From assembly GCA_914767885.1 (NCBI GenBank), contig CAJZBQ010000064.1:310001-374000 (forward strand): a stretch of 64,000 nucleotides of DNA. Direction: 5' to 3'. The translations under genes were made by a program, and so were the position numbers. The notes beneath the pieces were generated by a model. The model had not been told where the DNA came from. It saw only the letters and a list, made by a program, of their open reading frames with translations, and did not search any database. Source of the stretch: Blepharisma stoltei (lineage: Eukaryota > Ciliophora > Heterotrichea > Heterotrichida > Blepharismidae). Positions 44,715 through 55,057 of this stretch are shown in pieces (the stretch's first letter is position 1; each line of letters starts with the position of its first letter).

Positions 44715-45811
44715 TTTAAAAGGGTTTAATTAACAATTCTTGACTGCTACTATGACTTATTTCAAATTAATATAGAATTACTACTAGCTTGTCTTCATTG
44801 AATTTCTAAGTTATTGACTATTCATGTATTGAATTTGATAAATTAATTAAACATAATAATTATATATTTAACATGCTACGCATTGAAGGCCTGCAAAATT
44901 GTTTATATTAAAAAATTTATCAAAAGAGTTAATTTCTCTAAAAAGGTTTTTTCCAATATTTTTGCTCTCAGGGAAGTTAGAATAAACTATTATGTTCAAG
45001 TTGCGTAGATAAATCAGATTTAATTTTTAAATTTAAAAAGGGGATTTCAAATTATACTGATTTAAAAATATCATATATTTATTGCATAGATTTAAAACAT
45101 GGGTTTTAAGTTGAATAAGCACTTCTCTTTCTTATCAAACATGCCAACCAGAAATATTTATTAATGAAATTTTTGAATGAATATATAAGAGCTGAGTTTC
45201 AGATATATTTTAAAATAAACTTGATATGGATATAAAAATTCAAATTTTTTAAATAAGCTTACTCCCCCCCCCCCCCTCCGTGAGCGAACAAAAAAATTTT
45301 GTTCACTCACGGAGGGGGGTTAATTTTTTTTTTTAAAAACAATTTATATATAAATTTTATAAAAAATATTTTTTTCGAAAATTTAAAAAAAAATCCTAAT
45401 TTGCAAAAATTGGGAAGCAAATACTAATTTTAATTTGCAAAATTTATGTTTTAAAACGCAATTTGTTTAAAATTAAACAGAATTAGCTCTAGATTTCATT
45501 ATACTAATTATCACTTATATAGCAAAATTTTTTTCTATTAAAATTTTTTCTATTAAAAAATATTTTTGTTCACTCACGGAGGGTGGGTTTTTGGTCAAAA
45601 AATGGCGATTTTTCTAATGGTTTTGTTCGCTCACGGAGGGGGGGGGGGGGGGGGGAGTTAGAATTCAAGTTTATATCTTGCTCAATTAAACAGCTCATGG
45701 CGTAAGATCAAATTCTATTTTATTATGAAGCACAGTACTTGAATAATTAAGATCCCAATTGCCATTTACCATACATCATTTTGTATACTATTTCTGGTGA
45801 CCATTATTAAT
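44715..45811. other. Intergenic region containing a MITE
   Basis: About 1.1 kb between the divergent starts of the coiled-coil gene and the FAIM-like gene. It is AT-rich and otherwise empty apart from MITE family A copy 6 at 45260-45658. Confidence 0.55.
45260..45658 (-). mobile_element. MITE family A, copy 6 (full length, intergenic)
   Basis: TA at 45260-45261 and 45659-45660; 399 bp. Both ends are textbook: CTCCGTGAGCGAACAAAA at the left, and the doubled motif GTTCACTCACGGAGGGTGGG and GTTCGCTCACGGAGG at the right. The left poly-C run is about 14 and the right poly-G run about 20 bases. It is the inverse of copy 8 and nearly identical to it in sequence. Confidence 0.92.
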
Positions 45812-46852
45812 ATGACGACATCATTCTTCCCTCTAATCTTCGACAGCATAAACGTAGGAAGACACATTAAAGGAACAAAAAAGCGACTAACATGAAAATT
45901 TGAGCTTGACGGGAAAGAGCAAACAATCATTATGTTTATAAGCAAGTTCTCAGGGAAGCGGAAAATACTTTTAAATGGTGACATAAAAATTGAAACAAGA
46001 AAAGCAAGCTCATACGCGACATATCCTTTACGAGTAGGAAGACATTGCATAATCCTATATGAACAAGAAGATGGTATTTTTGATTTACGGTGCGATAATT
46101 TGTCGTTTGATATGATTATGAGGAAAAATCGTTATAATTCATCATTTGGTGAAGCTCAAGAGTATAATTTGCCGAAAGTTGACCCTTTTGAGCAAGAATG
46201 CTTTTCTCCTAAAAATATGGCTAATGATTATGAAGAGCATTTAGGAAGATATGATCCATATATACCGAAAGAAAATGGCCAGAAAAATATATGAAATACA
46301 AATATAGTTGGTTTTAGGAGATCTGAAGCTCAGAGAGAAGGGTTTTCGACTGAGAAAATTGAATTTCAAACAGCAATTCATGTAAATAGTATGCAAACTA
46401 ATAAAGATACTCAGAATGTAGCAAAACCAAAAGAGAGCAGCCTTGATATTCTAAGCGCTCCTTATACAGTTTCTTCCCTCCCAACTGATTTATTTACAAA
46501 GCCACTTTCAGAAAGCCATCCTCAATCTTTTACAATGAACACAAATCCCTTTGAAAGCGGGACAGCCTACCCATATATTGATAACACTCCGAAATTCTCA
46601 GAACCTCCAAAAGAAGACCTCAGCTCCATAGTTGACCTCGACAATTTATCAAAAGGTGACAATTACTCCCCAGCAGAAGTTCGCAAGTATTATGAAACCC
46701 ACAAAGCTTTTTCACTTCCAGACACTCCAAATGTGCCCATCTACCAGCTTCGCACTTCTCAGACCCAAGCCCCAGCAATTCCAAATACAGAGCCTCAAAA
46801 GATGTATTATCCTTATTTGATGATGAATCCATACACCCAATATCATCATTAA
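45812..46852 (+). CDS. FAIM-like domain protein with long disordered tail
   Basis: 346 residues, no intron. Residues 1-110 look like a FAIM1-type beta domain: RLTWKFELDGKEQTIIMFISKFSGKRKILLNGDIKIE followed by TYPLRVGRHCIILYEQ. FAIM (Fas apoptotic inhibitory molecule) domains occur widely in protists; proposed roles are protein-aggregate protection and signalling, not apoptosis specifically. The remaining 230 residues are Pro/Ser/Thr/Asn-rich without a domain and end MMNPYTQYHH. TGA encodes Trp in LTWKF and KNIWNTN. Start at the ATG at 45812 rather than the downstream Met in IIMFIS, because the domain needs the upstream strands. Converges on the next gene with 41 bp between stops. Confidence 0.7.
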
Positions 46853-46893
46853 CATAGAAAAAATTAGATTAATTTTAAGGAATTTAAGTTAAG

Positions 46894-48663
46894 TTAAGAT
46901 TCAGGGAAGATCACGCTATAAGCTGAAAGGGATTTATAGCTGAGTTTGCCTGCTGCAGGGATTCGTTTGGTGAAAGTAGGAGGAAGCTGCTTGTAGTTCT
47001 TTGGGTCAAGTTCTTCGAATGGTAGATCTGAGAGAGAGTTAGGAGGGCAGAGCTCTTCTGGCTTTATTTCTGAAATTCTGGTAAATTTGGGACTCCCAAC
47101 GATTTTTAGAGACATGTTGTCTCTATAGGTGGTAGAAAAACGACCGGGGTGAGTGCATTGATGAGGGTTTTCTTCAGTGAGGCTTGGAGGCTCGGATTCA
47201 GTGCCTGGATCAGGGTATTTTTCTGCAGGAGTGACACAATCAGTATCAATTTGTTGATCTGGAGTTATTGTGGATTGGATCGGCTGCCTATTTAATGGGG
47301 TTTGAACTTGAGGAACTGGAAGTTTGTTTTGTGGAGGTGCTAATTGAGTAGCTTGCTTCTTAGGCATTGGTGTAGCTTGAACAAAAGGAGGTGGGGATGT
47401 ATTGACTTGCTCTTCTTCATAGCTTATTTCAGGGACTTCTCTTCGCTGGCTTGCTAATGGAGTTTGTTTGCTGATCTGAGGACTATTTTGGCTTTCAACT
47501 GTCCTTTTTGGTAAAGGCTGCTTAGTTTTACTGCTTTGTCTCTCTACTTTAGTTTTTTCTTTCCTCACAGACCCACTTTTCACAGTATCCAGCACTTCTT
47601 CTTCTTCCTCTTCGTCTTTTTTGTCTTCTTCAAACGATGAATTCGGTGTGCTATGAACACTCTTAAAAGTCTTGACCTCATATAAATTTGGCTTAATTAT
47701 TCTCTTAGAAGGTGTATTTTTCAGCTCAGCAATAATTTCGGATCTCCTTTTCAGTTCTGCAACCTGCTCTTGTGATAGCCTATCCTCGTCCTTGCATTTT
47801 CTAGGAGGCTCAGGAGATCGTGGCTTCTTCATTAGTCCGCGCATTTCGGTGTTTTTATAAACTTGGGCATACTCAGGGTTATTTAAACCTTCATGGGGAG
47901 CAATGTTGTAGGTTTTCATATAATCTCCATATAAATAGCCACCTTTTACAGGGTTCACGTTGCCTTGGCCGTAGTTTGCAAATGCTGGCTTTCCGAAATA
48001 AGTGGTGAATGCAGAGTTCGGAAGCCAACGAGTAGTTTGATTAAGTTGTTTAATTCGAGCATCTTGGCGTTCTTTTCTTCCGTCATCGTTGTTTATTACT
48101 TTACCTGAGGATGCTGGTCTCTGAAGAGAGTTTGTAGACTTAGAAGCACTCAAAGGTCTTTTTGGGGCACTTTCCTTTGGTTTTTGCTGCTGTGCGGGTT
48201 TCGGTTTATTGACTTGTGACTTTATTATAGCCTTTTGCTGAGGTTTCTTGCTGGTCTGCTTCGGAGTTTCCTTAGGTTTTTCTTCTGCGGTGTCTGTTTG
48301 CTTCACTTCCTTAGCAGCAACCTTTTCTTCTTCCTGATTATCCTCTTGAATTTCTTCTTGTTTAGGCTCATTTATTTGGTAATTCAAATAGGTGCTTGCG
48401 GTCTCTGCTTTCAATCTATAATAATTCCTATCAGCCGCATTAAAAAAATACCCACGATACTCATCTTTGGCTTCAGAAATCCATTTTTGCTTCTCATTTT
48501 CCTTTATCGGATAATTCAGTTCTTCTTCAAACGCCAAAAGTGATTTTATTGGCGGATCCTGTGGCTTCCTAACTGGCTTTCCAAAGACATCATCTTTGGC
48601 TTGGACGATTTCGAATTCCCTTTGTGTAGAGAGCAGGTCATCTGGCTGAAAAGAAAGCTTCAT
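46894..48663 (-). CDS. Large disordered protein, unknown
   Basis: A single 589-residue frame, no TGA-Trp needed except none seen. Rich in Lys, Glu, Pro, Gln and Ser. A more ordered N-terminal part (residues 1-100: WISEAKDEYRGYFFNAADRNYYRLKAE) and a central patch (residues 205-300: TTRWLPNSAFTTYFGKPAFANYG; KTYNIAPHEGLNNPEYAQVY) may be conserved peptide motifs of the kind found in microtubule-binding proteins; the rest is low complexity (EEEEEEV; KPQQKA repeats). No catalytic domain. It starts 32 bp downstream of the ketosynthase stop on the same strand. Confidence 0.72.
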   Translation of the reverse strand: MKLSFQPDDLLSTQREFEIVQAKDDVFGKPVRKPQDPPIKSLLAFEEELNYPIKENEKQKWISEAKDEYRGYFFNAADRNYYRLKAETASTYLNYQINEPKQEEIQEDNQEEEKVAAKEVKQTDTAEEKPKETPKQTSKKPQQKAIIKSQVNKPKPAQQQKPKESAPKRPLSASKSTNSLQRPASSGKVINNDDGRKERQDARIKQLNQTTRWLPNSAFTTYFGKPAFANYGQGNVNPVKGGYLYGDYMKTYNIAPHEGLNNPEYAQVYKNTEMRGLMKKPRSPEPPRKCKDEDRLSQEQVAELKRRSEIIAELKNTPSKRIIKPNLYEVKTFKSVHSTPNSSFEEDKKDEEEEEEVLDTVKSGSVRKEKTKVERQSSKTKQPLPKRTVESQNSPQISKQTPLASQRREVPEISYEEEQVNTSPPPFVQATPMPKKQATQLAPPQNKLPVPQVQTPLNRQPIQSTITPDQQIDTDCVTPAEKYPDPGTESEPPSLTEENPHQCTHPGRFSTTYRDNMSLKIVGSPKFTRISEIKPEELCPPNSLSDLPFEELDPKNYKQLPPTFTKRIPAAGKLSYKSLSAYSVIFPES

Positions 48664-48695
48664 ATTTAAATTCCTGAAATAATTGGTTAATTAAA

Positions 48696-50581
48696 TTATC
48701 CGAATTTCTTGAAAACTAAAGATGTGAAACAGGTGCTATCGTAAGAAAAACTGTTAGTGATAGCATGTGTAACTGGAATTTCGAGTGGTTGGGTTGAGAT
48801 CAGCTCGATTGCTTTAGTGCAAGGAGATATAAGGTTATAAAATTAAACGATTAAATTGGCTATAAGCATCAACCGCCTTTACCTTATCTCAGCTCAAAAA
48901 AGCCTCCTCCCAATCTCTACAAGACAATCTTGAATTTTAGACCTGAATCACCTGTCCAGGGATTAGCTTCCTAGTGCAGAGTGCCGCAATGGAACCAACA
49001 AGATAGGACCATATATATAGGCAAAACTTGTTTAGTCCTCTGGCAGGGACAGGAAAACCTCCGGGGAGAAACAAAACACCTGCTCGGCAAGGCATAGTCT
49101 ATTTCAAAAAGGACAGAGGCCCGTTTTCAGCTTCATCAAGATGGGTCCTACCTGCTCCATAGGTAGTACGCCTCGGGGATCTAATTTCCGTCAACGTCAC
49201 CATTTTTTTTCTTATGATATAAGGTTAGGAATCTGAGGAATTTTTGAGTGGTAAATTGATAAGGCACCTTCAACTACTTGAGCAGCTCCTGAGGCAGCTT
49301 GCATGTGTCCGAGGTTGCCTTTGTTCGAAGTAACTGAGCAATCTGGGCATAGTCTGGAAATTGCTAGAGCCTCAGCTTCATCCCAATGTTTCCATCCAGG
49401 CGCATCAGCAACAACTAAGTCTACTTCGCTTCCTTCTACTTTTGCTTGTTTTAATGCAATTTTCATAGCTCTTAATTGCCCATTTCCATCTCTTTCAGCT
49501 GATTCTGTATCTGCGCAAGATGAGCCTCCGGCGAGTTCAGCATAAATTCTTGCTCCTCTTTTTTTGGCATGTTCTAGCTCTTCCAATACAACAGCTCCTG
49601 CGCCAACGCTATAAACCCAGCCATCTCTGCGTGTTTCAAAAGGCCTGCAAGCCAGCATTGGATCTTCTCCTCTTGATAAGAATCCTGATTTATAAAAGCT
49701 CATCAGCAAAGCAGTATCAAACTCTACCTCAGCTGCTCCTGCAACCATTACGTCAGCTTCTCCTATCTGAATTATTCTAAATGCGTCCTTTATAGCTACT
49801 TGCCCTGTAGGAATTCCAGCAGAACAAGAATTAGCATAGCCTCTTATTCTTACTCCCTCCTCTTGAGCAAACAAAACCATTGGAAAATCCCTATTTTTTG
49901 GCCCTCATGAGCGGACAAAAGTTTTTTTAATATAAAATATATAGAAAATTAATTTTGATATATATATGATAATTATTATAATGAAATCTCGAGTTATTTC
50001 TGTTTAATTTTAAACAGTGTGCATTTTAGAGCGTAAATTTTCAAATTAAATTAATTTTTGCTTTGAAAAAAAAATTACTATAAAATTTTTATTAAAAAAA
50101 TTAACATGGAGGGGGGAGTTAGGGGAATCCCTATAGACCCAATGGATTGTGAGGCAAGGACTTTAGGGATAATGAACCTATCCAGCTTGGCATAGCCTCC
50201 TTCTTTGACTTTTTCATGAGTTCTTCGAATATCCATGATTGATGACCTATCACAGCCAAAAATCAAGCCTGTTCTTTCACTTATTTCATCAGTTAAAATT
50301 TCATGGCCAGAGTCCATTAAAGCTTGACTGCAGACTGCAAGACTTGTTGCGTTATAGACGTTTTTAACAACTGTGAGCTTTTTTGTTCAGCCTGCCAAAT
50401 TAAATGAGGGAGGTAATAATCCTGCGAGTTTTACAGGCAAATCGTTTATTTCTGGGTATTCTTTGGTAGGTATTTGGGTGATTCCTACAGATCCTTGCAA
50501 TAGACGATCAAAAGTAATGTGTGCAGTATCTCCTAAGGGGGTAATTAAGCCGACTCCTGTGACTACGACTCTTTTAATCAT
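48696..50581 (-). CDS. Beta-ketoacyl-ACP synthase-like enzyme with altered active site, interrupted by two germline inserts
   Basis: After removing 48826-49215 and the MITE 49851-50119, 1227 nt encode 408 residues, normal length for KAS I/II. Motifs: RVVVTGVGLITPLG; ERTGLIFGCDRSS; the nucleophile Cys in ANSCSAG; FKSGFLS-type YKSGFLSRG; CRPFETRRDGWVYSVGAGAVVLEE; NKGNLGHMQAASGA with the second active-site His; and the C-terminal THAITNSFS. The first active-site His (normally in AHGT) is missing: that segment reads VVADAPGWKHWDEAEAL, which looks like the corresponding stretch in chain-length-factor (KS-beta) subunits. It may therefore be non-condensing or act with a partner. Pathway: fatty acid or polyketide synthesis, otherwise open. 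Confidence 0.85.
48826..49215 (-). mobile_element. Retroposon-like 390 bp insert in the ketosynthase gene
   Basis: GATATAAGGTT occurs at 48826-48836 and 49216-49226 (11 bp). Excision restores the ketosynthase C-terminus IPNLISPCTKAIEL...NSFSYDSTCF in frame. Read on the minus strand it starts near AAAATGGTGACGTTGACGG and shares TTTTTGAAATAG, GGCACTCTGCA and TTCAGGTC with the CRAL-TRIO insert in the same order, so the two are copies of one family. Confidence 0.85.
49851..50119 (+). mobile_element. MITE family A, copy 7 (in ketosynthase gene)
   Basis: TA at 49851-49852 and 50120-50121; excision gives SIGIPLRIRGYANSC in frame, rebuilding the segment just before the active-site Cys. Short copy: the right inverted terminal motif is almost lost (only CATGGAGGGGGGAGTTA remains). 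Confidence 0.88.
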
Positions 50582-51453
50582 AGTTGTAAAACGGTAAATA
50601 TATAAATAAATGAGAATTTGCAAATGGTATAAGTGCTCTAGTTATGTGAATAACGTGCAAAGTAAGATTTTTTACATATCAATGTATAGGCTTATAGAAA
50701 ATATGATTGCTTATAGAAAATATTAGCATCTCCACTGGCTGTAATTCTCTATTTTCATTCAGTAAATAGGAATATGACTAATTATTAAGAAAGTTTCATT
50801 CATTATTAAGAGAGATATGCAGACTTATTAAGAATTTGTATTATTACTTTTCTTGAAATATGCTTAGTCTCCCCCTTTAAATTTGATCAAAAATGTAGGC
50901 AAAATTTTCATTTTATACTTTAATCCCCTTTAAATTAAATAATATTTTTTTAATAGGAAATTGTTAGGTAAAAATACTTTTTATAAAATTATTTTTTACC
51001 TAATTAAATGGAAAAGTGCAAGTAGAATATTATTTAAACAGTTTTCACACTAAAATCGATTAGTTTTTTGAATTAATTCTTTAAAAAAGATTTCTTTCAT
51101 TTATATTTTTTTTTAATTTTTGAAAATTGGTTTTATGAGAAAAGTTATATAAAAAAATTTTTAAACAAAAAATAACCCATCTTCTTTAACTGGAACATTT
51201 TTTTTCCAATTTTAAAAGGGAAAGGGAGTAACAAAAGCGATCTAATAATTTATATGAATAAAAAAGCATAATAATAATTTAAATTTTGTAGCAATATACA
51301 AGAAAATAAACTCTAAAAATGCCGACTTTGTTTAGCTTAATATGTTTTTTATAATTTTCACATTCAAGTGATAAACTTATGCCTTTCTACTAAATTCAAT
51401 TATTTAATTTACACTCATGAAAAATCACCATTTCACTAAAAACAGCAAAAAGT
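50582..51453. other. Intergenic region containing MITE family B
   Basis: About 870 bp, AT-rich, between the ketosynthase start and the end of the next gene. Apart from the MITE family B copy at 50865-51228 I see nothing. Confidence 0.55.
50865..51228. mobile_element. MITE family B, copy 2
   Basis: TA-flanked, 364 bp. Left end GTCTCCCCCTTTAAATTTGA, right end CCAATTTTAAAAGGGAAAGGGAG (imperfect inverse). Aligns with the element at 4512-4845. Confidence 0.72.
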
Positions 51454-52713
51454 TTAGTCTTCAGCAACTTGCTTTATTTCTTCTAATTTTAACGCTGGAA
51501 CAGGACTTATTCTTTTTTGCATAAACAAATCATCAGACAAAAGCATATCAATATTTTTTAAACATTCAAGCTCTTTGCTTTCTTCTTTTATCTGCCCTGA
51601 TGATAGCAACAAAGCAGGAACAAATACAGCCATTGACCCTCTCCTTCCATTCATATCTTTATTAGCTTGATCTTTAAACTCCTGCAAAACCTTTGTTGTT
51701 ATTCCTCCTTGCTGTTCTACCAAGCACAGAGTACTTGTCAATTTAGCAACTTTTAAAGTCAATTCGTCAACTTCAGCTGTCAGTTCTCTAATCATTTCTC
51801 CTTTTTTCTCATTTTCATCTAAAATCAACTTAGCCTCCACGCTCCCTTTGGAGAAATCTATGCCTTTATCCTTTACCGCTCTTCAATTTTTAACTTCCCT
51901 ATTGAGTTCTTCAGCCTGATTTGAATATTTTATATTTTCTTCTGACAGAGTTTTTAATTTGCTTTCTATTAAGCTGTTACTGCTCTTTAATTTAGAAATT
52001 TCTGATTCTAATGATTTTATTTGCTGCTTCAATTTTAATACTTGTGGGGTGTTTTCATTTTCCGATGAAATGGAGAGAAAGCTGTCTTTTAGTACTTTGA
52101 ATAATTCTAAAAAAGGAAGCCTTGTAATGATTTCGTTGAAGGCTCATAAAATTAATTCATTCGGGTTTATTTCTTCATGCCGCTTCTTAGTTTTAGCAGT
52201 TTTTTCTTTGAGAAGCTGCAAAATCCAGTCAAAAGTGCTTCCTAGATAATAGTCATTTTTATTTGCTTTTAAAGCGTCAGTTTTTAATAAAGAAGACACT
52301 CTTCTTTTAGGTGCTTTAGGTGTTGGCTCTAAGTATGAGGAATTTGAATGGTTCATAATTGTGAGGGATTTATTTATGCTGGCTTTTTTTGGCTTCAGGA
52401 TTTCAACTTTTAAAAGCGAGGATTTTCTTCTTTGAGCAGCACTGGGAGTAGAGTCTAAGCAAGAGGTGCTTAAACGGTGCATTATGGTAAGAGATTTGTT
52501 CAGCTTTTTTTCGTTTGTATTAAATACTGGATTATTTTTGGATTTTTGATTCATTGACTTTTGAGACTTTAAAGGAGTTTTAGGCCGAAGAGATGTTGTA
52601 GATCTAGAAATCGGGGATAAATAAGGACTTGTTTGCTGCTGGCCAACTTTGCTTTGATCTTTTTTAGTTAAATTATGAACACTTAAGAATTTGGAATCTT
52701 GTGCACTAGTCAT
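51454..52713 (-). CDS. Coiled-coil protein with a repeated Ser/Thr-rich N-terminal motif
   Basis: 419 residues, no intron, two TGA-Trp codons (LILWAFNE, VKNWRAVK). The N-terminal half is basic and Ser-rich and contains an internal duplication of about 38 residues: KSLTIMHRLSTSCLDSTP...RRKSSLLK and KSLTIMNHSNSSYLEPTP...RRVSSLLK, both with RRxSS sites that look like kinase targets. The C-terminal half is a coiled coil (LKLKQQIKSLESEISKLKSS; LTAEVDELTLKVAKL). No known domain. Function unknown. Confidence 0.75.
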
Positions 52714-53344
52714 ATTTTTCTTAATTTTCAATACTCATTGTGTAGTAATAGAATGTTAAATTAATTAATTTAAATTAATTTTCGAGTGCTTTTATGTGAA
52801 AGTTTTAGAAGAATAAATTATGATTTAGTTTTGTTATATATAATGTTTTAGGTAAATGGTGCTATATTCCTAGGCTAATTGAGACAATTAACTGCAAGAA
52901 AGAATTATAGCCTTGAAAGCCTATTAAGGTATTCTTTATCTTTTATTTCAACCCTAAATGTTTTTTGGCAATATCATTTTTAAGTAAGTCGAAACTTATT
53001 TAGTAAATCTAATATTTTTGAAATTAGTATCTTAATTATTATAGCTAAATTCATTCTATGAATAAGACTATTTTCTAAAATCAAGATTCAAAAGCAAGCT
53101 ACTAGAATGTGTAGACAGTATCAATTGCCAGTTATTAAAATTTTTCCATTTCAAAGCAGAATATATTATTATGCGCTGGAATAAAAGCAGAGGGTCTCCA
53201 CATGTCGGGAATTTTCCTACATGCGGTACCCGAATCCCACATGTGGAGCCACTTAAGTTCGGAAACTCCACATGTGGGAAAACACCCCGACATATTGAGA
53301 CCATCCAAAAATAATGCTAGAGCTTTTATAAAATTAGTTTATGA
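52714..53344. other. Intergenic region with a foldback element
   Basis: 630 bp between the start of the coiled-coil gene and the end of the cyclin gene. AT-rich except for a compact inverted-repeat element at 53192-53302. Confidence 0.55.
53192..53302. repeat. Small foldback element
   Basis: Ends GGTCTCCACATGTCGGG and CCCGACATATTGAGACC are inverted copies; inside, CCCACATGTGGAG and CTCCACATGTGGG repeat in both orientations. GC-rich against an AT-rich background. I could not find a clear target duplication. Confidence 0.7.
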
Positions 53345-54250
53345 TTAGCTAATCCGAAGAGATGATACTTCATGAAATTGAGGTCTCGAAAATTTCTCTT
53401 TTACAGCTGTCAAAGGATGCCTAGGTGCAGCTTGAAATAATATAAGCATATCCTTCGCACAGCACTTAATCTCTTCATCTGAATACCCAGTATCTTCAAT
53501 TCTCCAAGAATAGTCTCTATTCAATATTTTATGCCCCATATAAGTCGCAGCTACCGCTTTCAATGAAGGCTTATATTTTAGCATATGATATTCAACCAAT
53601 GCTAACTCCAATAAATATTGCCCTACACTTTTACCTTGGGAGTTTAAATCGCTTATTCCTCCATACCTCTCAAAAAATCTTCATGAGGTCGGCAGGGTAA
53701 TATTAAAATTCAACGTATTTAAAATTTCCTTTTCCATTTTAACGACTTGTTCTCTGGTATAAGCCCGATCTGTAATCTGAACAAAATCTTTAAGCTCAGG
53801 TGGATAAATCTCCTCATACTTTGATGAGAGATACAAACTTGTGACCCCGACCAACTGCAATTGTTGTCTAGTCACTGCTCGCTTTTCTAAATATTTATCA
53901 ATAATCGTGACTGATAAAAATAAAGTTTCAGGCAAAAGCTTAAAACGCTTATGGGCGCTCACAATCCAGTCAATTAAGACGGCTCGTAGTTTTTGATTTA
54001 TTTCAGGCTGCAGCTTCATATATTCTTGTGAAACTTGGCCTGTCGGCTCTTGCTCGTGAAGATTTTTGAAGATCTCAGGAGCATAATCAATGAGAAGCTG
54101 AGGGTTTGTGGGATTGGCTTCTTTAGAGGATGGAGAGGTATTGAGGAGAGAGGAGATGTTCAGGGATTTAAGAGCGTTTCGTGAAGAAAAGACCTTGGTG
54201 TTTTTGGGATCGAGTTGCAGATTTTCTTTGGAAGTGTCAGTTAAACTCAT
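53345..54250 (-). CDS. Mitotic-type (A/B) cyclin
   Basis: 301 residues, no intron. Two cyclin folds: the first starts EYMKLQPEINQKLRAVLIDWIV, with HKRFKLLPETLFLSVTIIDKYL, QLVGVTSLYLSSKYEEIYPPELKDFV and MEKEILNTLNFNITLPTSWRFF (Trp encoded by TGA); the second has YLLELALVEYHMLKYKPSLKAVAA. The RAVLIDWIV and KYEEIYPPE motifs are the signature of A/B cyclins that activate CDKs at mitosis. No destruction box (RxxLxxI) is obvious in the 80-residue N-terminus, although RNALKSLNI is close. Length is short but normal for a protist cyclin. Confidence 0.92.
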
Positions 54251-54263
54251 GAGCTATTGTTAT

Positions 54264-54517
54264 AGAGCCTGGAACTGCTTTGGGTCGCCCTGGAACTGCT
54301 TTTGGTCGCCCTGAGCGACATAGTGCCGCCTAGCCTGCGGGGTTCACTCAGGGAAAAATCAGTTGCCAAGTCAATCCCATAAGTTTGGTAAGTGAAAACT
54401 ATGCAGACGTGCACCAACTTATGGGGTTAGCTTGGCAACTGAGGCTGCCAGAGTCAACAACAAAGATTGATGAGGCGACGTGTAGCCCAGGTGATCCAAA
54501 GCAGACCCTGGATTATA
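54264..54517. mobile_element. 254 bp TIR element with 8 bp duplication upstream of the cyclin gene
   Basis: ATTGTTAT occurs at 54256-54263 and 54518-54525. Inside are imperfect inverted ends (CTGGAACTGCTTTGGGTCGCC versus CAGGGTCTGCTTTGGATCACC) and a second inverted pair (CAGTTGCCAAGTCAATCCCA and its near-inverse). GC-rich with no coding capacity. The duplication begins only 6 bp from the cyclin start codon. Confidence 0.7.
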
Positions 54518-54525
54518 ATTGTTAT

Positions 54526-55057
54526 TAGAAAAGATATCGATAAAGAAAATTTCAAAAAAGTAATGGAGGATTTAACGGTCATGTTCTAAATAAAGTGATT
54601 GCAATTTTGAACTTTGGGATTGTATGTAATTCTAGAGATGGGTTCAAATGAATTGAAATGAATTTAAACATTAAATTATATTATATATTCAATAGAAATC
54701 ATCCTTAGATTAACAATTGGTATCATCGAGATTAAAAATTTGACTCTTTCAAAAAATTTAAATAGACTAAATACTTTAATATTAGGCTTTTAAAATTTCA
54801 TTGCATAAATTCTTCTTAATCCAAATTTTAATGAGTTCACTTAATAATCTTAAAAATAACCTCTTTATCAATTTTATATAAATTTGATTTTTTTGATCTC
54901 AGAAGGCTCCCAGAGCAAATTTCACTCTCAAGTTCAAATAAAATTGCTTATTTTTTTAATATTTCTGTTCTTCTCATAAGGTTTTACTTTTTCTAATTTT
55001 AACCATTTTTGGCCTAACCAGCAACAATTTAATTTAAATATTTTTAAAACTTAACGG
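54526..55057. other. AT-rich leader/intergenic region
   Basis: About 530 bp before the start of the HAT/TPR-repeat gene. No element or open frame recognised; it should contain that gene's promoter. Confidence 0.5.
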
